Part shown: positions 29,889-39,495 of the stretch, piece after piece | Numbering within the stretch: position 1 is the first letter of the stretch | How the letters are laid out: the number at the start of each line of letters is the position of its first letter | The notes under the pieces: model-generated | Told to the model about the DNA's origin: nothing | The model's database searches: none | Seen by the model: only the letters and a program-made list of their open reading frames with translations | NCBI RefSeq assembly: GCF_003932755.1 | Contig: NZ_CP024202.1 | Location: 4,588,001 to 4,652,000, forward strand | DNA: 64,000 nucleotides | DNA from: Methylomicrobium sp. wino1 | Lineage (GTDB): Bacteria > Pseudomonadota > Gammaproteobacteria > Methylococcales > Methylomonadaceae | Reading direction: 5' to 3' | Position numbers and translations under genes: made by a program

Positions 29889-30106
29889 ACCGTAGGCCAA
29901 AGTTTCCGGTATCGCAATCAAACAAATTCGTTTTATTATAGTTGCAGACATTATTAACCCCAAATCGTGACCGGAATCAACCGGTTTCGGCGATTTTTAC
30001 AAATTAATAATAGGATACATCATTGATTATGATGAGCAACGGGACTAACATAATTCATGAGCCTAAATGCTTCAAAAATCGCCATGGCCCACTTTTCGCA
30101 ATCCGG

Positions 30107-31741
30107 ATGAAAGAAAAACTTATGCAATACTTAGCCAAACTCTGGCTTTCGGCGCTGCTCATACATGCCTCTCACAGCCTACACGCCGAAACCCTACCGT
30201 TGTTCGATAATTTGGGTGATCACCGCTACCCGATCACCACATCATCGACCACGGCACAGCGCTATTTCGACCAAGGCTTGATCCTGGCCTTCGGTTTCAA
30301 CCATGCGGAAGCCGCCCGCTCGTTCCGTCAGGCTTATCGATTGGATCCGAACTGCGCCATGTGCTACTGGGGGGAAGCACTGGTATTGGGACCGAATATC
30401 AATGCGCCGATGGACCCAGACACTGCTCCGCAAGCTCATGAGTCGGTTCAAAAAGCACTCTCGCTCAAAGATGCCGTCTTGGACAAAGAACAAGCGTTGA
30501 TCGAAGCGCTTAGCAAGCGTTATGAACGACAGGCGCCTACGAACCGAATTCCGCTCGATCTGGCCTATGCCTCGGCAATGCGTAACGTGGCGCAACGTTT
30601 TCCGGACGATGCCGTCATCGCTTCGCTGTTCGCCGAAGCCTTGATGGATTTACATCCCTGGGATTTCTGGACCCGGCAAGGCGAAGCTCAACCTTGGACG
30701 ACGGAAATCGTTTCGACCTTGGAACACGCGCTGGCGATCAACAGTAACAATCCTCTCGCCAATCACCTGTATATACACGCATTGGAGGCCTCGCCGTTCG
30801 CAGAAAAAGCCCTGCCCAGCGCGCGGCGATTGCCGTCTTTAGTACCGGGTTCGGGGCATCTAGTCCATATGCCCGCACATATTTATATACGTACCGGACG
30901 CTACCGCGATGCAATTCTGGCCAATCAGCAGGCTGTTAAATCCGATCACGGCTATCTGAGTCACAACCATACCGAAAGTATTTATACCCTTGCCTATGTC
31001 CCGCACAATCATCATTTTTTGTGGGCCGCCGCGATCAAAACGGGCCGTAAGGCATTGGCAACCCAAGCGGCCGCCGATACCGCATCCAAGGTCAAACCAG
31101 AAATGCTGCGCACTCCCGGACTCGACGGTACCCTGCAACATTTTTCCTTGATCCCGCTTTACACTCAAGCCCTATTCGGCGATTGGGAGGCGATCCTACG
31201 AGAACCGGCCCCGGCTGCCGATTTACTCTACCCAAAAGGAATCTGGCATTATGCGCGAGGACTAGCCATGCTTAGAACAGGCCAAGCCGACCGGGCGAAG
31301 CAGGAACTCGCCCGACTCGACAAGATCATAGCCGAACTGGCCGTATTTGATTTGAATCCGGTTTCGACACTGTTGCACATTGGCTCGAATATTCTGCGAG
31401 GCGAATTGGCCGCCTCGAACAAAGACTTTGATAAAGCCGCCGAGCATCTCAAGCATGCGATAGCGCTCGAGGATGGGCTCAATTATACCGAACCCAAAGA
31501 CTGGTATCTGCCGCCTCGACAGGTTTTAGGGGCAATTTTACTCGAGGCGAAACGGCCGCAAGAGGCCGAACTCGTCTACCGCGAAGACTTACGGCACCAT
31601 CCGCAAAACGGCTGGTCGTTGTTCGGACTGTCGCAAAGCTTGCGCGAACAGCGAAAACCCCGAGAGGCCGACGAAATCGACACTCAATTCCGGCACGTTT
31701 GGGCGGAAGCCGATGTCGAACTTACCGGTTCGAGATTTTAG
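30107..31741 (+). CDS. Secreted tetratricopeptide-repeat protein
   Basis: The product has a signal peptide (MKEKLMQYLAKLW, hydrophobic core, cleavage after SLHA) and then TPR-like helical pairs, for example FNHAEAARSFRQAYRLDPNCAMCYWGEA split over two helices, later NNPLANHLYIHALEASP, and C-terminal repeats such as AELVYREDLRHHPQNGWSLFG. Clustered His residues (HMPAHIYIRTGRY, SHNHTESIY, PHNHHFLW) could bind metal. The family occurs in other Proteobacteria, but I know no function for it. The frame opens at 30023; 30107 is chosen because it places the signal peptide at the N-terminus. It is monocistronic. Confidence 0.75.
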   Translation: MKEKLMQYLAKLWLSALLIHASHSLHAETLPLFDNLGDHRYPITTSSTTAQRYFDQGLILAFGFNHAEAARSFRQAYRLDPNCAMCYWGEALVLGPNINAPMDPDTAPQAHESVQKALSLKDAVLDKEQALIEALSKRYERQAPTNRIPLDLAYASAMRNVAQRFPDDAVIASLFAEALMDLHPWDFWTRQGEAQPWTTEIVSTLEHALAINSNNPLANHLYIHALEASPFAEKALPSARRLPSLVPGSGHLVHMPAHIYIRTGRYRDAILANQQAVKSDHGYLSHNHTESIYTLAYVPHNHHFLWAAAIKTGRKALATQAAADTASKVKPEMLRTPGLDGTLQHFSLIPLYTQALFGDWEAILREPAPAADLLYPKGIWHYARGLAMLRTGQADRAKQELARLDKIIAELAVFDLNPVSTLLHIGSNILRGELAASNKDFDKAAEHLKHAIALEDGLNYTEPKDWYLPPRQVLGAILLEAKRPQEAELVYREDLRHHPQNGWSLFGLSQSLREQRKPREADEIDTQFRHVWAEADVELTGSRF

Positions 31742-31849
31742 GCGATTTCCAAGATTAAACATATCTTGATGAACAAGGGTTATTGTTCATAAGTGCCCAT
31801 AAAAATTTATTCATAAATCCTGTGGATAAATTTGTGCTTATATCTTTCG

Positions 31850-31945
31850 CACTTCAAATTTCGGCGATACTTAGGATTTCGTGACAAATAACTTCCTGTA
31901 GCTATGAGTTTATAGCGGGGTCGGGGTGCTCGATCCCTCATCTAA
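31850..31945. repeat. Repeat remnants downstream of the TPR gene
   Basis: TTTCGCACTTCAAATTTCGGC, also present inverted at 20337-20357 and directly at about 40836, is followed by a solo terminus TTAGGATTTCGTGACAAATA of the main repeat family. The rest of the 414-base gap holds a perfect hairpin ATGAACAA/TTGTTCAT near 31769-31790. Close to norR there is also a short GCTCAGGGCGCTC-type palindrome. Confidence 0.6.
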
Positions 31946-32155
31946 CCCTTACTGCTATTAAGTTAATTAAAACCCGTTATTCCGCCATGCACTTACGGAA
32001 TCCAGTGCCATGAATGGCAGGCTTTTGAAGCACATTCGAGCCAGAATGCCAGCATTGCTTATTCTATGACGACTTGACTTATCAACCCGAGCTTTTCCAT
32101 TCACCCTTCGACAAGACTCTCCTGAGCGCAGCCGAAAGGCTCAGGGCGCTCACTA

Positions 32156-33679
32156 TCATTTGACCCCCAATCGCTTAGCCAGACGGTGCAAATTGCCTCG
32201 ATCGACACCAAGACGACGGGCCGTTTTCGCCCAATTCGACCCCTCTTCGAGATAAGCAGCTCTTATCAATTGCCGTTGAAACTCATCGACCGCCTGCGAC
32301 AACGAAACGTCTTTAACATCAGGCATGACCGACTCGACTTGTTTAACCGTCTCATGCTTCTCTGCAAGATCCAAATCGCCCGGCTCCAGTATCACCGAGC
32401 GCCCTCGTATCGACGAGGCCCTGAGCACCGCTCGCAATATCACATGCTCCAATTCTCGAACATTACCCGGCCAACGGTAACCTTGCAGGACTTCGACAGT
32501 TTCGGCGGCCAGTCCGGCATGAACCAAACCTAAACGCACCCTAGCCTGATTAAGAAAATACCGAGCCAGCACAGCAATATCGACGATACGTTCACGCAAC
32601 GGGGCAACATGCAACGGATAGACGCTCAGTCTGTGATACAAATCGGCGCGAAAACGGCCTGCCTTGACTTCCTCGGCTAACATTCGGTTCGTGGCGGCAA
32701 TGATCCGCACATCGGTTCGATGACTCTTGTCGGAGCCGATGCGCTGGATTTCACCAAATTGCACCGCGCGCAACAATTTCGCCTGTATCGTCAACGGCAA
32801 TTCGCCGACTTCGTCCAAAAATAGCGTACCGCCATTGGCGAGTTCGAATTTACCAGCGCGGTCGTTATTCGCGCCGGTAAAGGCCCCCTTCACATGACCG
32901 AATAATTCGCTTTCGGCCAAGGCTTCAGGCAAAGCCGCGCAGTTGACATAAACCAAGGGCTGCTCGGCTCGCGGCGAACGGGCATGAATGATACGCGCGA
33001 TGACTTCCTTACCGACCCCCGTTTCGCCCAGCAGCAGCACGGTCAAATCGGAACCGGCGACGATATCGATCTCGCCGCTCAATTTCCGCATTGCCGGACT
33101 TTCACCCAAGGTTTGATTACTGCGCTGTAGGTTCTCGTTGACCAACTCGCTAGCGACCAATTCACGGTGCTTCGCTAACTGCTCCAAACGATTGATATAC
33201 GATTCATATCGCAGCGACACCGTTGCCAAGGCAGCAAAAATACGAAACACGCTGTCTTCGATATGATCAAAGGCACCGGGCTCCAACGAATCTGCGGACA
33301 ACACTCCGAATAGAGTGTTTTCATTATATAAGGCGCAACCGACACAGGCATGAACCCCAATCGTCCCATTCGCATCGTTACTTAGCAGACCGTCATAAGG
33401 ATCGGGCCTCGGGTCGTTGGCCGGAAAATGCACCGGCACACGCGACTGCATGATGACCGATAAACGCGGATGAAACTCCGGTTGAAACTGCATATCGAGG
33501 ACCTTGGGAACAAGACCGCGTGTCGCGACAGGGATCAATAGACCGTCTTGATAACGCAACAGGGCACACGCATGATTGCCGGTAATTCTGGCAAACACAT
33601 TCAAAAATTCGGTATAACGCTCACTCATCGACAAATTAGCCGTCAAGGTGAGCACTACTTCACGTATAGCATTATCCAT
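32156..33679 (-). CDS. norR: Nitric-oxide-responsive sigma54 activator NorR
   Basis: NorR activates sigma54 promoters when NO binds an iron centre in its GAF domain. The 507-residue chain matches E. coli NorR in the GAF region ([33 protein letters not shown]), keeping R72, H110, C112 and D130 as probable iron-site equivalents; the position equivalent to E. coli R81 is Gln. The AAA+ domain has GETGVGKE, the sigma54-contact loop GAFTGA and GTLFLDE. A Fis-type helix-turn-helix ends the protein ([21 protein letters not shown]). It is divergent from the efflux operon at 34045-39495, not next to norVW. Confidence 0.93.
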   Translation of the reverse strand: MDNAIREVVLTLTANLSMSERYTEFLNVFARITGNHACALLRYQDGLLIPVATRGLVPKVLDMQFQPEFHPRLSVIMQSRVPVHFPANDPRPDPYDGLLSNDANGTIGVHACVGCALYNENTLFGVLSADSLEPGAFDHIEDSVFRIFAALATVSLRYESYINRLEQLAKHRELVASELVNENLQRSNQTLGESPAMRKLSGEIDIVAGSDLTVLLLGETGVGKEVIARIIHARSPRAEQPLVYVNCAALPEALAESELFGHVKGAFTGANNDRAGKFELANGGTLFLDEVGELPLTIQAKLLRAVQFGEIQRIGSDKSHRTDVRIIAATNRMLAEEVKAGRFRADLYHRLSVYPLHVAPLRERIVDIAVLARYFLNQARVRLGLVHAGLAAETVEVLQGYRWPGNVRELEHVILRAVLRASSIRGRSVILEPGDLDLAEKHETVKQVESVMPDVKDVSLSQAVDEFQRQLIRAAYLEEGSNWAKTARRLGVDRGNLHRLAKRLGVK

Positions 33680-33713
33680 TTCAACAATCCCGGGCTGATC
33701 CGATCAAAGTATC

Positions 33714-33746
33714 GTGTTATTTAGACACAAATAGAGTCAATATAAC
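33714..33746 (+). promoter_or_regulatory. Two predicted NorR binding sites (GT-N7-AC)
   Basis: The first site is GTGT-N7-ACAC (33714-33728), a perfect inverted repeat. The second is GT-N7-AC (33736-33746). Their centres are 20 bases apart, about two helical turns, on the same DNA face. GT-N7-AC is the established core of NorR enhancers. They lie about 160-190 bases upstream of the sigma54 element, a normal enhancer distance. Confidence 0.6.
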
Positions 33747-33902
33747 AACTTCCTATTCTACCCCTCCTCCTACAGTTCGCGCACACTTGATCCAGCAAAT
33801 TCCGGTGACTCACGGCAAACCTCATTTTATCGATAAGAGTCATTATGACAACAGAAACTAATACACTAAAAAATAGCTATTATTATTCAATAACATATAT
33901 CT

Positions 33903-33919
33903 AGGCCCAATAATTGCTT
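33903..33919 (+). promoter_or_regulatory. Predicted sigma54 (-24/-12) promoter of the efflux operon
   Basis: AGGCCCAATAATTGCTT has GG at 33904-33905 and GC at 33916-33917 with exactly ten bases between, as required, and the TTGC of the -12 element. It points toward the lipoprotein gene at 34045, leaving a leader of about 115 bases. Confidence 0.6.
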
Positions 33920-34044
33920 GCCTGCTCCTCAAGCTATGACGGAACACCCCAATCAACACGATCAATAGTTTATCCGATACCGAAATCATTTACCGGCACC
34001 GTTTAAATGATAGCAATCGAATAACTCAAGACAGGAGCACACCG

Positions 34045-35043
34045 ATGCCAGAATCAATCTTGAATACGCCGCTAAGCCCCAATACAAACAATAGCCATGA
34101 CTTCGATTACCGAATACTTTTTACTCGTTTCGGCAAACCGCAACCCAACTGCATCAGAATTATCATGACCGGCATAATTGTGTCATTACTTCCAATAGCG
34201 CTATCCGGCTGCGCGGCCTCACCGATCAAGGCAACGGCATACAAAACCGCGCACTTACGCCAGATTCTCGTCGTACCAATCGAGACGCCGCCCCTCGAAG
34301 TCATTCCCGATCCCATCGACAGCCGCCTACCGGTGCAACGTCACTTCCGGAACATGGAGATCCCAACACCCTTGACCAAAAAGATCTATCTCAATCCGGG
34401 CAAACTATTAATATCAGGGTTAATAAGCAATGAAGATGTCGTTGCCGAGTTCGCCCTAGATACCGAGCAAGGTGCGCATCGCCCTTCGCTATCGCTCATC
34501 GGCCAAGACTATTGGCTACCGAGCCTGGCTTTGGCTGAAAACCTAGTGACGCAATTGACCTTTAACAACATCAAATCCCAATTGAGTAGCCATTATTACC
34601 GACTACCTAGCTCCACGATGCGGCTCGGCAGCGACCCGGCCGACTGGCGAACATCGGTTGCGCAGTGGTATGAACAAACGCAATCCTCAATCGATTACCG
34701 CTCGATTAAGGACTCGGTCGGTTTTGATGCGGTTCTTGAAATCGGCATCGGACATTATCGAATCTTCGAAGGTCAAACAGCTCTACAAATTCTCATGCGC
34801 TTGGTCGATCCGGCCGACGGCACGGTCTTCGCCAGAACCAGCGCGGAAACGTATACGATTTCCGGCTCGTCGCAATCACTACTCGACAACGAAGGCCAAC
34901 GCTTCAAACAACTGATTACCGATATGGGCATGCGACTCGTCGACCGCGGACTCGGCAATATCGGACTACCGCTTCGGAAAACGACTCTGAACCCATCTAA
35001 AATACCCTTCGTCGAAGCTCCGCCGGTCAAAGCACAATTTTAA
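34045..35043 (+). CDS. Lipoprotein of unknown function, first gene of the efflux operon
   Basis: The 332-residue product contains a lipoprotein signal starting at Met41 and ending in the lipobox LSGC, so it is probably anchored in the envelope. The ATG at 34045 has a strong AGGAG eight bases upstream and would add 40 residues before the signal; an internal start at 34165 would give a standard lipoprotein. The mature part has no motif I recognise, but has a beta-rich look (FDAVLEIGIGHYRIFEGQTA, LQILMRLVDPADGTVFART). It precedes MFS, outer-membrane and HlyD genes on the same strand and may be an accessory part of that system. Confidence 0.7.
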   Translation: MPESILNTPLSPNTNNSHDFDYRILFTRFGKPQPNCIRIIMTGIIVSLLPIALSGCAASPIKATAYKTAHLRQILVVPIETPPLEVIPDPIDSRLPVQRHFRNMEIPTPLTKKIYLNPGKLLISGLISNEDVVAEFALDTEQGAHRPSLSLIGQDYWLPSLALAENLVTQLTFNNIKSQLSSHYYRLPSSTMRLGSDPADWRTSVAQWYEQTQSSIDYRSIKDSVGFDAVLEIGIGHYRIFEGQTALQILMRLVDPADGTVFARTSAETYTISGSSQSLLDNEGQRFKQLITDMGMRLVDRGLGNIGLPLRKTTLNPSKIPFVEAPPVKAQF

Positions 35044-35084
35044 CCTTGCCTCGATATGTTGATAGATTCGCAACCCCCATGTTT

Positions 35085-35270
35085 TAAGGATTTGGCCGTA
35101 AATAACTTCCCTATTTTAAGGAGGGCTCGGTTGCTCGATTGGCAGGTGTCGGCGGCAGGGAAAGCCGCCGTCAAGCCTACACGGACGTATTCACGGCATC
35201 CTGCCAAGCGAGTGACCGAACCCTCCACAAGGCTCATAGTTCCAGGACGTTATTTATTACGAAATCCTAA
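35085..35270. repeat. Dispersed palindromic repeat, copy H (compact form)
   Basis: This 186-bp copy is the simplest complete form: termini TTAAGGATTTGGCCGTAAAT and, inverted on the right, TTAGGATTTCGTAATAAATA, with a central hairpin GGCGGC...GCCGCC. It lacks the 65-bp mini-element, showing the unoccupied site GTATTCACGGC. It ends six bases before the MFS start codon, inside the efflux operon. Confidence 0.85.
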
Positions 35271-35276
35271 GCGGCA

Positions 35277-36857
35277 ATGAGCATCATTTATGCGAAACGC
35301 CTGAAAGGTTGGCGCTTTATTTTGTTCAATGGCTGCCTGGGCTTGAGTCATGCCTTGGTCCTATTCAATGCCGGCGCCTACATCGCGATGCTGCCCCGTG
35401 TCGCCGGCGGCCTCGGCATTCCGTTGAGCTATGCTACTTGGACGCAAACCGATTACATGATCGGTTTGGCGCTAGCCTTTCCTGTCGGCGGCTGGTTGTC
35501 TCGGCGTATCGGCGAGTACCGCCCCTTTGTCGCGGCCTTTACGATCTTTGCACTGGCCTCGTGGATTTGCGCCTACAGCTCATCATTCTATGCTTACTTG
35601 GCCGGACGTATCGTCATGGGCTTTGCCGGCGGCCTGACGTTGCCGCTCGGGCAATCGCTACTGATCAAGGAGTTCCCGGATAAACGCAAATCGGTAGGCA
35701 TCGGGGTCTGGAGCCTATTTACCTTGACGCCCTTTACTTTCGCGCCCCCCTTCGGCGGCTGGATCGCCGACACCCTGGGTTGGCGCTGGTTGTTTTGGGT
35801 CAACGTTCCGGTAGCGCTCACGATTGCCGGAATCGTCGGCGCGCTACTTCACCGGCGCGGCTACAAGCGAATATGGCGGCGCTTCGACTTCACCGGTTTT
35901 ATTTTAATAGCCGTAATTCTGGGTTGCCTGCAAACGATTCTAAATATTGGAAACGACTGGGATTGGACGAATTCGCCGTTGATCGATGCCTTGATCATCG
36001 TCATGGCTATCAGTCTCGCCTATTGGATCGTTTGGGAACTCGGCGCACGTTATCCGTTTTTGGATATAGGACTGTTCGCGCATCGCAACTTCACAATCGG
36101 CGCCTTATCGCTGTTTCTGGGATTTCTCTGCTTTCAAGGCCTGCTATCGATGCTGATCGTGCAATTGCAAATCACCCTAGGCTACTCGTCATGGCTCGCC
36201 GGATTAGTATTTCTGCCGATGGCAATTTTCGCGAAACCGATGGGAGGGATCTTCCATGAGATCATCAAGCGCTTCGATGCCCGCCTATTGGCCTCTTTTA
36301 ATTTACTCGGCTTCGCGGCAACCTATTTCTGGCTCAGCCGCTACGATGTAAGCGACGCCTATGCCGATCTGTTCTGGCCCAAGCTATTGGAAGGCATTTG
36401 TTTGGGCAGTTTTTTCGTGCCGTTGACCGCGCTGATGCTGCACGGCTTACCGCCCGAACGGCAATGGCGAGCCGTCGAATTGGCCGGGCTGATGCGGATT
36501 GCCGGAGGCGCATTCGGCATCACGCTGCAAACCATCATCATCTATCAACGCAAGCCGTTTCATATGACCCGGATAGCTGAAGTCCTGACACCGCTCGCAC
36601 CCCGTTACAACCAAGCCATGGAAACCTTACTTGCGACCGGGCTGTCCGAACGGCAGGCCTTCATTAAACTGGCCAAAATCGTGGAACGCGAATCGGTGCT
36701 GAACGCAATAAACGACGCTTACTGGTTGGCCGGCTGTCTATTCGTCGGCTTATCGATCTTGGTTTGGTTCGCTTATCCGACCCGGCAACCGGCTAAATCG
36801 ACGATCGCCCGCGCGCTAAGGCGCAAGGCTCAACAAGCCTTATCGGAGGGGCCATGA
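35277..36857 (+). CDS. DHA2-family MFS multidrug efflux permease (EmrB-like)
   Basis: The 526-residue inner-membrane protein is predicted to have 14 transmembrane helices and to drive proton-coupled export with the HlyD-type adaptor and outer-membrane factor encoded downstream. Family features include the start-region helix GAYIAMLPRVAGGLGI, GWLSRRIGEYRP (motif A) and the motif C-like GGWIADTLGWRWLFWVNVP. The substrate is unknown. A dispersed repeat ends six bases before the ATG, so the native leader and ribosome binding site may have been replaced. The stop overlaps the next start as ATGA. Confidence 0.9.
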   Translation: MSIIYAKRLKGWRFILFNGCLGLSHALVLFNAGAYIAMLPRVAGGLGIPLSYATWTQTDYMIGLALAFPVGGWLSRRIGEYRPFVAAFTIFALASWICAYSSSFYAYLAGRIVMGFAGGLTLPLGQSLLIKEFPDKRKSVGIGVWSLFTLTPFTFAPPFGGWIADTLGWRWLFWVNVPVALTIAGIVGALLHRRGYKRIWRRFDFTGFILIAVILGCLQTILNIGNDWDWTNSPLIDALIIVMAISLAYWIVWELGARYPFLDIGLFAHRNFTIGALSLFLGFLCFQGLLSMLIVQLQITLGYSSWLAGLVFLPMAIFAKPMGGIFHEIIKRFDARLLASFNLLGFAATYFWLSRYDVSDAYADLFWPKLLEGICLGSFFVPLTALMLHGLPPERQWRAVELAGLMRIAGGAFGITLQTIIIYQRKPFHMTRIAEVLTPLAPRYNQAMETLLATGLSERQAFIKLAKIVERESVLNAINDAYWLAGCLFVGLSILVWFAYPTRQPAKSTIARALRRKAQQALSEGP

Positions 36858-38308
36858 CAGATAATCCAGCCATACAGCACACCGCTAGCGCGTGCCTGCT
36901 CGGCGGTACGCTATTGATAGCCGGTTGCGCGTGGTTTCCCGAAAGCACGCAACGCGCCGTAATGAATGCATTGCCTGAGATCGGCCAAACGTTTAGCGAG
37001 GCGCAGCGAAGACTGCCGGCGACCGATCGATGGCCGGATCCGGCTTGGTGGGACATTTTCAACAATCCGCAATTACAAACACTGATCGAAGCCTCGCTCG
37101 AAAGCAACCCGGACCTGAAAGCCACCGCGGCACGGCTAAGCCAGGCTCAGTCGATGGTCGATGCGCAAGCCGCCGAACTGTATCCGACCGTCCATGCCAA
37201 CATCACCTTCAATGCCCAACGATTTTCCGCGAACAGCGTGCAAGTCAAATTCGCCGGAGAAAATTTCCGGCACATGCTGATCAACCCATTAATCTTGCGT
37301 TATCACCTGGACTTTTGGGGACGCGACAAAGCCGCTTTGCAAGCCACTGTCGGCCGTGCCGTTGCCGTCGAAAACGAACTGGCCGACGCCAAATTATTGT
37401 TATCGGCCACCGTCGCGCAAGGCTATTTCGACCTGAGCGAAAGTGCCGAAAAACTGAAACTGATACAACAAATCGTGCGGCACAAAGAAGCGCTATTAAA
37501 ACTCGAACAAACCCGGCTCGAGCTCGGTCTGGTCGAACGCTCCGCGCCGCTGAATACCGAAATCGAGTTGAATGCGGCCCGGGAAATCGAAGCCGTGCTT
37601 CGCGCCAAGGTCGACCTACAGCGCCATTTGCTCGCGGCGCTCGCCGGGCACGGCCCCGACTGGGGACAAAGCATTACGATCGAACCCAACTTGTTCCCGA
37701 AACGCTTGAATCTGCCGGCCGACCTACCGCTAAGCCTGCTCGCGCACCGTCCCGACATCGCCGCGGCCAGACTGCATGCCGAAGCCGCCGCCGAAGAAAT
37801 CAAAGTCGCCGAAACCGCATTTTATCCGGACGTCAATCTGATCGCATTTACCGGGTTGCATAGTGTCAGCATGACCGATGTAATGCTGCAAGGTGCGAGT
37901 CTGGCCTATGCCGTCGGGCCCTCGATCGAGTTTCCGATCTTCGAAGGCGGCCGGCTCCGCGCTAATTTGACTTATCAAGAGGCCACCTACGATGCGGCCG
38001 TGGAACGCTATAACGCCAGTCTGCTACATGCCGTGCAAGAAGTCGCCGACGCCTTAACGCGATGGCAGGAGCTCGAAGCCAGACTCATTGAGCAGCAACG
38101 TTCGTTGGAAGCGGCGCAAAGTAATGAAAGTCTCGCGCAAACTCTCAATCGAGCCGGACTCAATAACCGCAGCGACTTGCTGGAAACTCTAATTCAAGTT
38201 TTGGATCAACGCTACCACTTGGCGACGCTCGAAAACGAGCACTTCAAAACCGCCGTGCAACTCTTTAAAGCATTGGGCGGCGGCTATACCGAAAACGACA
38301 AACTATGA
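36854..38308 (+). CDS. Outer-membrane factor lipoprotein (NodT/OprM type)
   Basis: This 484-residue protein would form the TolC-like exit duct of the efflux system. The N-terminus carries a lipobox IAGC at about residue 24, then the family region WPDPAWWDIFNNPQLQTLIE followed by ASLESNPDLKATAARLSQAQ. Two outer membrane efflux repeats follow, with LAHRPDIAAARLHAEAA near the middle and FYPDVNLIAFTGLHS. It overlaps genes on both sides by four bases, which indicates translational coupling. Confidence 0.92.
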   Translation: MTDNPAIQHTASACLLGGTLLIAGCAWFPESTQRAVMNALPEIGQTFSEAQRRLPATDRWPDPAWWDIFNNPQLQTLIEASLESNPDLKATAARLSQAQSMVDAQAAELYPTVHANITFNAQRFSANSVQVKFAGENFRHMLINPLILRYHLDFWGRDKAALQATVGRAVAVENELADAKLLLSATVAQGYFDLSESAEKLKLIQQIVRHKEALLKLEQTRLELGLVERSAPLNTEIELNAAREIEAVLRAKVDLQRHLLAALAGHGPDWGQSITIEPNLFPKRLNLPADLPLSLLAHRPDIAAARLHAEAAAEEIKVAETAFYPDVNLIAFTGLHSVSMTDVMLQGASLAYAVGPSIEFPIFEGGRLRANLTYQEATYDAAVERYNASLLHAVQEVADALTRWQELEARLIEQQRSLEAAQSNESLAQTLNRAGLNNRSDLLETLIQVLDQRYHLATLENEHFKTAVQLFKALGGGYTENDKL

Positions 38309-39495
38309 CGACAGCCGTACCCAAAAAGATTCGCCCGAAAGAAATCCTCCGCCAACGTAATCGCCGATTGAAAGGCATAACACTGGCGATATTGCTGGCC
38401 GGCTTGAGCTATTTCGCCTATTGGTGGTATATGAATCGGGATTGGGTCGCCACCGACGACGCCTTCGTCGCGGGACATTTGATCACAATCAAGGCGTTGA
38501 CCGAAGGCATCGTCGTCGAAGTCGCGGCCGAAGACACCCAGGCCGTGCAAGCCGGCGACCTATTGGTTCGCCTCGACGGCAACCATGCCGAAGTCGCACT
38601 GCAACAAGCCAAGGCCGAATTGGCCGAAACGGTTAGAAACATCGTCACGCTAAAAGCCCGAATAGATACGCTCAATCATCGCGTGATTGCCCGGCAAGCT
38701 TCGCTGGCAACGGTTCGTCACGATCTCAAACGCTACGAAAGCGCACTCTTCGAAGGCGCGGTATCCGAGCAGCAAGTGCAAAACGCGCGCGACCGGCTGC
38801 GCGAACTGGAAGCAGCAATCGGCGAAGCCGAAGCCGAAAAATCGGGCATTCAAGCACAATTGCTCGAAAACGACATCGACAGTCACCCGTCCGTCGAAAA
38901 AGCTAAAAGCCGTGTCAAAAAAGCCTATTTGGATTATCGGCGCAGCAACATCCTCGCGCCGGTATCGGGTTATGTTTCCAATCGCCGCGCGCATGTCGGC
39001 GATCATATCAAATCAGGCATGCCGTTAATGGCCATTGTGCCACTAGACGAAGTCTGGATAGAGGCCAATTTTCTCGAGACTCAAATCGCCCCTATCCGTC
39101 CCGGACAATCCGCGGAAATCAAGATCGACGCTTACGGCGGCGAAAGACTTTATCACGGCACCGTGCAAGGCCTAAACCCCGGCACCGGCAGCGTATTCGC
39201 GGTACTGCCGACCAACAACGCCACCGGGAATTTCATTCATATCGCCGAGCGCGTGCCGGTCCGCATCGGCCTCGACCCGAAAGAAATACAAGAACATCCG
39301 CTGCAGCCCGGGCTTTCTACACTGACCCGCATCAATATTAGCGAAACGGGTGAGCCGCTCTTGACCTCGAACGTCAACACCCGAGCCGAGTTTTACCGTA
39401 CCACGATCTATGACAACGAACTGGAAGAAGCCCAACGATTGATCCGCGAAATCGTTGATGACAATCAACCCGCCAAACGCTCGAACGACAGATGA
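38305..39495 (+). CDS. HlyD/EmrA-type membrane fusion protein
   Basis: The 396-residue periplasmic adaptor would link the MFS pump to the outer-membrane factor. It has one N-terminal membrane helix (GITLAILLAGLSYFAYWWYM) and the biotinyl-lipoyl-like half DWVATDDAFVAGHLITIKAL. A coiled coil follows (about 100-200), then SNILAPVSGYVSNRRAHVGD and the EmrA-like barrel MPLMAIVPLDEVWIEANFLE. It ends the operon; no hairpin terminator is obvious after it. Confidence 0.92.
   Translation: MTTAVPKKIRPKEILRQRNRRLKGITLAILLAGLSYFAYWWYMNRDWVATDDAFVAGHLITIKALTEGIVVEVAAEDTQAVQAGDLLVRLDGNHAEVALQQAKAELAETVRNIVTLKARIDTLNHRVIARQASLATVRHDLKRYESALFEGAVSEQQVQNARDRLRELEAAIGEAEAEKSGIQAQLLENDIDSHPSVEKAKSRVKKAYLDYRRSNILAPVSGYVSNRRAHVGDHIKSGMPLMAIVPLDEVWIEANFLETQIAPIRPGQSAEIKIDAYGGERLYHGTVQGLNPGTGSVFAVLPTNNATGNFIHIAERVPVRIGLDPKEIQEHPLQPGLSTLTRINISETGEPLLTSNVNTRAEFYRTTIYDNELEEAQRLIREIVDDNQPAKRSNDR

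Noticed and set aside
36030-37860. Several long plus- and minus-strand frames inside the MFS and outer-membrane factor genes.
   Set aside because: They are shadow frames of high-GC coding sequence whose real frames show strong family motifs.
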